In this document: one piece after another, positions 61,171 to 64,000 of the stretch
How the letters are laid out: the number at the start of each line of letters is the position of its first letter
How positions within the stretch are numbered: the stretch's first letter is position 1
From: Natranaerovirga hydrolytica
GTDB taxonomy: Bacteria; Bacillota; Clostridia; Lachnospirales; DSM-24629
DNA: 64,000 nucleotides
Assembly (NCBI RefSeq): GCF_004339095.1
Contig: NZ_SMGQ01000011.1
Coordinates: 481,575 to 545,574, forward strand
Direction of reading: 5' to 3'
The notes under the pieces: generated by a model
Databases searched by the model: none
The model's input: only the letters and a program-made list of their open reading frames with translations
Told to the model about the DNA's origin: nothing
Program-made: the position numbers and the translations under genes

Positions 61171-61370
61171 TCTTTCTTCTTTAATGGCCTAACATTCCCA
61201 TCTTCATCTTTTACTTTTATACTGTCTAAAGTATTTCTAAAATTACCTCGAATTAAAGATAAATATTCTTCTCTTAGTGCTTGTTGTTCTTTTGTCTCAG
61301 CTTCTGTTAAACCTTCTGTCTTTTTTTTCTTTGCCAGTTCATTAATTCTATCTATTTTCTTTTGTTCCAT
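61167..61370 (-). CDS. DUF896 (YnzC-type) protein
   Basis: 67 residues, fully helical: KKIDRINELAKKKKTEGLTE then EQQALREEYLSLIRGNFRNT and a basic C-terminal tail. This is the DUF896/UPF0291 family, small cytoplasmic proteins of unknown function common in Bacillota; in Bacillus ynzC is in the SOS regulon beside yneA. Overlaps the cyclo-ligase gene by 4 bases, so translation is coupled. No LexA box was looked for successfully here. Confidence 0.92.
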   Translation of the reverse strand: MEQKKIDRINELAKKKKTEGLTEAETKEQQALREEYLSLIRGNFRNTLDSIKVKDEDGNVRPLKKKE

Positions 61371-61384
61371 TGTATACTTCCTTT

Positions 61385-62680
61385 CTATTCATTGCTATGT
61401 TTTTTTTGGATTATCTTTCTAATTTCACCAATTAAATATAAAGAACCAAAGGACACAATCACATCATCTTTTTGAGCTAATGTTAGTGCTTGATTAACCG
61501 ATTGATCAATATCTTCTTCTATAATCACATGAGAACAATATTTTTTTGCTACTTCTCCTAATTCCTCAGCAGGTAATGCTCTTGGATTATCAGGTGTTGT
61601 CGTGATAATGACATTTGCTTGATGACCAATTGTCTCTAAAACTTCTTCATATGCTTTATCTCTTAACAGTCCAATTAAAAATATTAACCTTTTATCCTTT
61701 ATATAATCTTCTATGGCTTGAGATAAAGCTTTAATACCGGATAAATTATGGGCGCCATCTATGATAAAATAAGGATTGTTTTGCAGGATTTCAAGTCTAG
61801 CCATCCATTTTGCTTGTTTAAGCCCATTGAAAATATCTTTTTGACTGATGTTATATCCTTGGTACTCATTGAGGGCTTCTATAATGGTTATGGCTGTAAT
61901 GGCGTTAAGTATTTGATGTTGCCCTAATAAATGAATCTGTAGTCCTTTATATGCTTTATAGTTAAAAACTGTTTTTTCTAGGGTTTGTTCTACTATCGTG
62001 TATTGATTTTTACCTATTATTAAAGGATTTTTCTTTATTTTTGCTGTATCTTGTATGACTTTTAATGCCCTTTCATCTTGTTCTGGATAAGATATGGTAA
62101 GACCATTTTCTTTAATTATACCACATTTTTCATAAGCAATTTTGTCAATGGTGTCACCTAAGTACTGGGTATGATCCAAGCTAATGGATGTGATAACGGA
62201 TGCTAATGGGGTATCAATAACATTAGTGGCATCTAATCGTCCGCCCATACCCACTTCCAAAACCACTAAATCACATTCTTTTTCATAAAAATACTGTAAA
62301 CCCAGTGCCGTAACAATTTCAAATTCTGTTGGATGATTGTATCCTTCTTGAATCATTTGTTCAATGGCTTTCTTTATGGTTGCCGTAATAGTAGCCAATT
62401 CTTTTTTTTCAATTTGTTGATCATTAATAACAATCCGCTCTGTAAATGTTTCAATGTAGGGAGATGTAAACATCCCTACTGTATAACCACTTTCTTTTAA
62501 AATACACCCTGTCATAGAACCAACAGAGCCTTTGCCATTGGTTCCAGCAATATGTATAAATTTTAAGTGATTCTGAGGATTTCCCATTAATGCCAATAAT
62601 TTTTTTATATTCTCCAAACCTAATTTTGAACCAAATTTTAACGTGCTGTGTATATAGTCTAATGCCTCATCGTACGTCAT
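61385..62680 (-). CDS. folC: Folylpolyglutamate synthase/dihydrofolate synthase
   Basis: 431 residues. It adds glutamate to dihydropteroate and folates with ATP. Mur-ligase-like P-loop HIAGTNGKGSVGSMTGCIL, then GMFTSPYIETFTERIVIN, VVLEVGMGGRLDATNVID, SISLDHTQYLGDTIDKIAYE and DGAHNLSGIKALSQAIE. It belongs to the one-carbon section between proB and proA. Start: TTGGAGGAAAAG lies before ATG 62680; the TTG frame start is 12 bases earlier and part of the site. Confidence 0.95.
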   Translation of the reverse strand: MTYDEALDYIHSTLKFGSKLGLENIKKLLALMGNPQNHLKFIHIAGTNGKGSVGSMTGCILKESGYTVGMFTSPYIETFTERIVINDQQIEKKELATITATIKKAIEQMIQEGYNHPTEFEIVTALGLQYFYEKECDLVVLEVGMGGRLDATNVIDTPLASVITSISLDHTQYLGDTIDKIAYEKCGIIKENGLTISYPEQDERALKVIQDTAKIKKNPLIIGKNQYTIVEQTLEKTVFNYKAYKGLQIHLLGQHQILNAITAITIIEALNEYQGYNISQKDIFNGLKQAKWMARLEILQNNPYFIIDGAHNLSGIKALSQAIEDYIKDKRLIFLIGLLRDKAYEEVLETIGHQANVIITTTPDNPRALPAEELGEVAKKYCSHVIIEEDIDQSVNQALTLAQKDDVIVSFGSLYLIGEIRKIIQKKHSNE

Positions 62681-62697
62681 CTTTTCCTCCAATGTAA

Positions 62698-63504
62698 CTA
62701 TTGAATCTTTATGCCTTTAAATAAAGTGCCTTTTTCTCTGCCTTCAATAATTTTTAGTATGTTTTTTACTTCATTACCATTTGAAATAATCATATCTATA
62801 CCTGCTTCTGTAGCAATTTTGGCTGCTAATATTTTGGTGACCATACCACCTGTTCCAACTTTGGATCCTGCGCCTTTTGCCATATTTAAAAGGTTTTCAT
62901 CGATGGTATCTACTTCTGGAATAAACTGTGCATTTTTATCTTTCCTTGGATCATCCGTATAAAGTCCATCTATATCGGATAACAGAATTAACAAATCCCC
63001 TTGTACCAATTTCGCTACAATAGCTGATAACGTATCATTATCGCCAAATTCTATTTCTTCTGTAGAAATGGTATCATTTTCATTTACAATGGGGATAATG
63101 TCTAAGTTACACAGTTCTTTGAATGTGTTTTCTGCATTTTTTTTTCTTATTTCATCATCCATAATATCTTTGGTTAATAATATCTGACCAGCCGTATGAC
63201 CAAATTCTCTAAAGAACTTTTGATAAATCATCATAAGGGTGGCTTGACCAACAGAGGCACATGCTTGTTTGATTGCAATATCCGTTGGTTTTTCTTTTAA
63301 ACCAGCTGCTTTAGCACCTATGGGTATAGCACCAGAAGATACCAATATAACGTCTTTGCCCATATTTTTTAAGTCCGATAGTACTTGTACCAATTTGTCT
63401 AATTTTGCTAAGTTTAAATGTCCTGTTTCTGGATGGGTTAACGTAGATGACCCAACTTTTACAATGATTCTTTTTTTATCTTTTAAATAGTCTCTATTAC
63501 TCAT
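62698..63504 (-). CDS. proB: Glutamate 5-kinase, short form
   Basis: 268 residues. It phosphorylates glutamate, the first and feedback-controlled step to proline. Amino acid kinase motifs: IIVKVGSSTLTHPETGHLNL, ILVSSGAIPIGAKAAGLKEK, IVNENDTISTEEIEFGDNDT, LLILLSDIDGLYTDDPRKDK and GTGGMVTKILAAKIATEAGI. The C-terminal PUA domain of E. coli ProB (about 100 residues) is absent, as in many Bacillota. AAGGGGGATCATA precedes ATG 63504. Confidence 0.95.
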   Translation of the reverse strand: MSNRDYLKDKKRIIVKVGSSTLTHPETGHLNLAKLDKLVQVLSDLKNMGKDVILVSSGAIPIGAKAAGLKEKPTDIAIKQACASVGQATLMMIYQKFFREFGHTAGQILLTKDIMDDEIRKKNAENTFKELCNLDIIPIVNENDTISTEEIEFGDNDTLSAIVAKLVQGDLLILLSDIDGLYTDDPRKDKNAQFIPEVDTIDENLLNMAKGAGSKVGTGGMVTKILAAKIATEAGIDMIISNGNEVKNILKIIEGREKGTLFKGIKIQ

Positions 63505-63515
63505 TATGATCCCCC

Positions 63516-64000
63516 TTAGCGTTTAATTGCCATAATGGCTTCTGCTGTTTTGATACCGTCCATAGCAGCTGATGTGATGCCACCAGCATAGCCTGCTCCT
63601 TCACCACAAGGATACACCCCTTTGATATTGCTTTGATAGGTTTCGTCCCTATTAATTCTTATGGGTGAGGAGGTCCTTGTTTCAACACCTGATAAGATTG
63701 CATCATCCATTGCAAATCCCTTTATTTTTTTGTCAAATGCATATAACCCCTCTTTTATGGATTCAATAACGTATTTGGGTAATGCTTCATTAAGATTGGT
63801 TAATACTTTTTGTTCCTTAAATGAAGGGATTACTTTTCCTAAGGTTTTTGAAGGTGTATCGGCTATAAAATCTTTTACCAATTGAATGGGTATTTTATAG
63901 GATTGACCACCTATTTCAAATGCTTTTTCTTCCCATTTCCTTTGAAACGCAACACCAGCCAGTGGCTCATTGGAAGAAAAATCTTCTGGTTTAACGGTTA
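63516..64000 (-). CDS. FAD-dependent oxidoreductase, C-terminal part (cut by window edge)
   Basis: The coding frame continues past the right edge (visible N-terminal residues VKPEDFSSNEPLAGVAFQRK), so the start is outside the window. The visible 160 residues include the C-terminal FAD-binding signature GVYPCGEGAGYAGGITSAAM followed by DGIKTAEAIMAIKR, and GFAMDDAILSGVETRTSSPI before it. This is typical of a group of NAD(P)/FAD-dependent dehydrogenases of unknown substrate conserved in Bacillota (Rossmann-type, related to the BFD-less HI0933-like proteins). It lies 11 bases upstream of proB on the same strand. Confidence 0.85.
   Translation of the reverse strand, partial: TVKPEDFSSNEPLAGVAFQRKWEEKAFEIGGQSYKIPIQLVKDFIADTPSKTLGKVIPSFKEQKVLTNLNEALPKYVIESIKEGLYAFDKKIKGFAMDDAILSGVETRTSSPIRINRDETYQSNIKGVYPCGEGAGYAGGITSAAMDGIKTAEAIMAIKR

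Overview
The window is strongly AT-rich, uses strong GGAGG-type ribosome sites, and carries a Trp T-box leader, a guanine riboswitch, a UPF0210 (PFL)/ACT-domain pair, a DUF896 gene and a WalJ gene. Together these point to a low-GC Bacillota of class Clostridia. A Lachnospirales-like relative is plausible, but the genus cannot be read from the sequence. Almost every gene is on the minus strand. The plus-strand exceptions are a PAP2 phosphatase, a methyltransferase, tRNA-Leu and the xpt-permease pair. Many open frames appear to begin with a GTG or TTG inside the ribosome site; starts were moved to the codon 5-10 bases downstream of it.

Layout. 1-9.8 kb is an accessory region: a MerR regulator with a CPBP membrane protease cut by the window edge, a second CPBP remnant, a lipoprotein, a compact cluster of small membrane proteins around a YidC/Oxa1-type insertase and a VanZ protein, an MFS transporter, a potassium channel, a HAD protein, a GNAT acetyltransferase and unknown proteins. 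9.8-14.8 kb holds helD, a PAP2 phosphatase, a thioredoxin-like gene with a decayed duplicate, and a methyltransferase. 14.8-30.3 kb holds prs, a membrane-anchored MutS-like ATPase, pepD, the PFL/ACT pair, walJ, a diguanylate cyclase overlapping a large FtsA-like ATPase, a peptide-binding lipoprotein, coaE and polA. 30.4-33.4 kb is an ECF-type sigma factor with two zinc-finger anti-sigma genes and a SIMPL protein, then tRNA-Leu(CAA). 33.5-42.4 kb is housekeeping: NUDIX, a transpeptidase with its FtsW/RodA/SpoVE partner, a U32 peptidase, zapA, a winged-helix regulator, ruvB and ruvA.

42.4-46.8 kb is the most rearranged stretch. It contains copies of a dispersed hairpin repeat, a TetR gene, a small glycine-rich membrane protein, and a tandem duplication of the trp operon tail. 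The duplication left a trpA 3' fragment and two almost identical copies of an unknown 124-residue membrane protein gene.

46.8-53.6 kb is a complete trpEGDCFBA operon with a sigma-A promoter, a T-box leader with a TGG specifier, and a terminator. Diverging from it is a guanine-riboswitch-controlled xpt and NCS2 permease pair. 56-64 kb holds a secreted serpin, a relic of a permease gene, a membrane-anchored unknown protein, purC, proA, a 5-formyl-THF cyclo-ligase, DUF896, folC, a short proB, and the C-terminal part of an FAD-dependent oxidoreductase.

No CRISPR array, transposase, integrase or rRNA was seen. The best leads for something undescribed are the YidC/VanZ small-protein cluster, the hairpin repeat family with paired compensatory changes, the duplicated 124-residue gene whose identity stops at its start codon, and the FtsA-like protein with a repeated C-terminal module.
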